From: Larimichthys crocea
Taxonomy: Eukaryota > Chordata > Actinopteri > Sciaenidae
DNA length: 64,000 nucleotides
Direction of reading: 5' to 3'
Assembly: GCF_000972845.2 (NCBI RefSeq)
Contig: NC_040022.1
Coordinates: forward strand, 6,850,979-6,914,978
Positions 62,851 to 64,000 of this stretch are shown in pieces (position 1 is the stretch's first letter; every line of letters begins with the position of its first letter). The notes beneath the pieces are model-generated. The model saw only the letters and a list, made by a program, of their open reading frames with translations, had not been told where the DNA came from and searched no databases. Both the position numbers and the translations under genes were made by a program.

Positions 62851-63313
62851 AGCAGTGGTACATACACAGTAGAATGGCAATGGCTATCAACAACAAAAAT
62901 CAAAAGAGAGCTTGTTTTCAGGTGTATCTCAGTGTAAACACAGCAGATCCAGCACGTGATGAGATCAATTTGGACTGGACTGGGCCAAGGCAAACAATTT
63001 CCTGACTTGTCCTTAAACTTTACATTAGTCTGCAGACCACAACAGCTTGAGTAAAATGTGCCACTTAGGCCACCAAGACCACAATGAAAGAGAGGGTGGA
63101 ATAGTAGCAGAGGCCACACAAATCACGACAAAATAAAAAATAATATAGATTTAAACTCAGCATCTGACATTTTCAAAGCAGCATTTGTTGTTAAAAAGAT
63201 GTGTGCCAACACGGCGGACACTTCTTCTGTCTGAGGAGACAAAACAACCAGAATACACTTTTCAGACTTACTAAACTTAGTTACTAAGCTGCTAGCATCC
63301 TCTCAGGTGTGCT

Positions 63314-63340
63314 CACGTGAGTGACGTGACGTGTGACGTG
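63314..63340. promoter_or_regulatory. Cluster of TGACGTG repeats with a CACGTG E-box
   Basis: CACGTG (63314-63319) is followed by three TGACGTG units (63322-63328, 63327-63333, 63334-63340), the first two overlapping. TGACGTG is the core for ATF6/CREB-type bZIP factors and CACGTG for USF/MYC-type factors. No gene start is recognisable nearby. Confidence 0.35.
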
Positions 63341-64000
63341 TTAAAGCTTACCCGCTGATCTCTGGACAGTGACGGCCTCTCATTGAATACCAATGGGCAT
63401 AATGAATGGAGGATCTGCTACTGATTTCAGATCATCATCACATTACACTGCATCACGCTGTGCCCTGTTTAGGTGTTGTTGGACATTCAATGACCCAAAT
63501 ACCTGGTTTAGACGTTACCACATTATTACCATAACACCTGAAAGTGGGGGCACAAAAAGCCCCCTCCCTGCATATTCCAACGCAAGTGACCCCTTTAACA
63601 AGTAGTCATGTGATGCATTGTTAATATAATATATCATTTTGCATATTAGGAGGGCCAATAATCGAATTAAAATTGGTGCCAAAATCATCTATTTTCATCA
63701 TCAACTCAAAATGTTCTGATAAAAGTTTGTTAATTGATTAATTAATTTAGGTAATTTAGAAATACAATGCTGAAATGTAACGCTTCGTGTGCATGAATAC
63801 TTGCTTTCATTGTTCAATATAAGTTGATGACACTGACTTTGGGATTTGGTAATGTAATTGAAATCAGTAAAGAAAATTCTAATATATTTAGAAACTTAAT
63901 TACTTAATGTTAGAATATAATACAATATAAAAATAACACTAATTACTTCAGAGAATATCACATTATGAAGGTAATCTGTTATTAGATCATGACTTCATTA

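Larger units (their letters stand above)
57919..64000. other. Region without recognisable genes (third part)
   Basis: No exon of a known gene is visible. A block at about 62120-62850 resembles a dispersed teleost repeat, and a TGACGTG/CACGTG cluster lies at 63314-63340. The rest is unique AT-leaning sequence with frames of at most 103 codons, none protein-like. Confidence 0.5.

Noticed and set aside
1..64000. tRNA genes, rRNA, CRISPR arrays, operons or viral genes
   Set aside because: Looked for tRNA B-box-like sequences, spaced direct repeats and long viral or retroviral frames; none was supportable. The window is ordinary teleost genic and intergenic DNA.

Overview
This window is vertebrate nuclear DNA, almost certainly from a percomorph-like teleost fish. 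The evidence is spliced genes with GT-AG introns, long AT-rich introns, abundant (CA)n and other microsatellites, and interspersed repeats whose consensus I recognise as typical of spiny-rayed fish genomes. There is no bacterial-style gene packing, and I find no operon, CRISPR array, defence locus or new protein system.

Two protein-coding genes can be supported, divergently arranged. The first is the 5' coding exon of VAT1 (minus strand, 5365-5793). Its later exons must lie beyond the left edge, because none is recognisable in 1-5364. The second is a complete RND2 gene (plus strand), with five coding exons at 12048-12149, 12613-12700, 32388-32497, 34844-34978 and 37459-37728. It encodes a 234-residue atypical Rho GTPase ending in a CVLM prenylation box. 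The VAT1-RND2 head-to-head pair matches the mammalian order (human 17q21, IFI35-VAT1-RND2-BRCA1), so this is conserved synteny. The pair is expanded here: start codons are 6.25 kb apart and RND2 intron 2 is 19.7 kb.

Layout: 1-5364 VAT1 intron 1 with pyrimidine- and purine-rich tracts and a CpG-rich patch; 5365-5793 VAT1 exon 1; 5794-12047 shared upstream region with old transposon fragments; 12048-38620 RND2, including two MITE-like elements in intron 2, a retrotransposon 3' end just before the last exon, and a 3' UTR with two AATAAA signals; 38620-64000 about 25 kb with no recognisable exon, holding microsatellites, several MITE-like repeats and a few motif clusters that could be regulatory.

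The two genes have unrelated biochemistry: VAT1 is a zinc-less MDR oxidoreductase-like membrane protein, and RND2 is a constitutively GTP-bound Rho protein of neurons. Their link is genomic, possibly shared regulatory DNA. The most unusual objects are a 361-bp hAT-type element in RND2 intron 2 with an intact 8-bp target duplication and a 117-bp-arm near-perfect hairpin, and the repeat-derived poly(A) signal 63 nt before the RND2 exon that carries the prenylation box.
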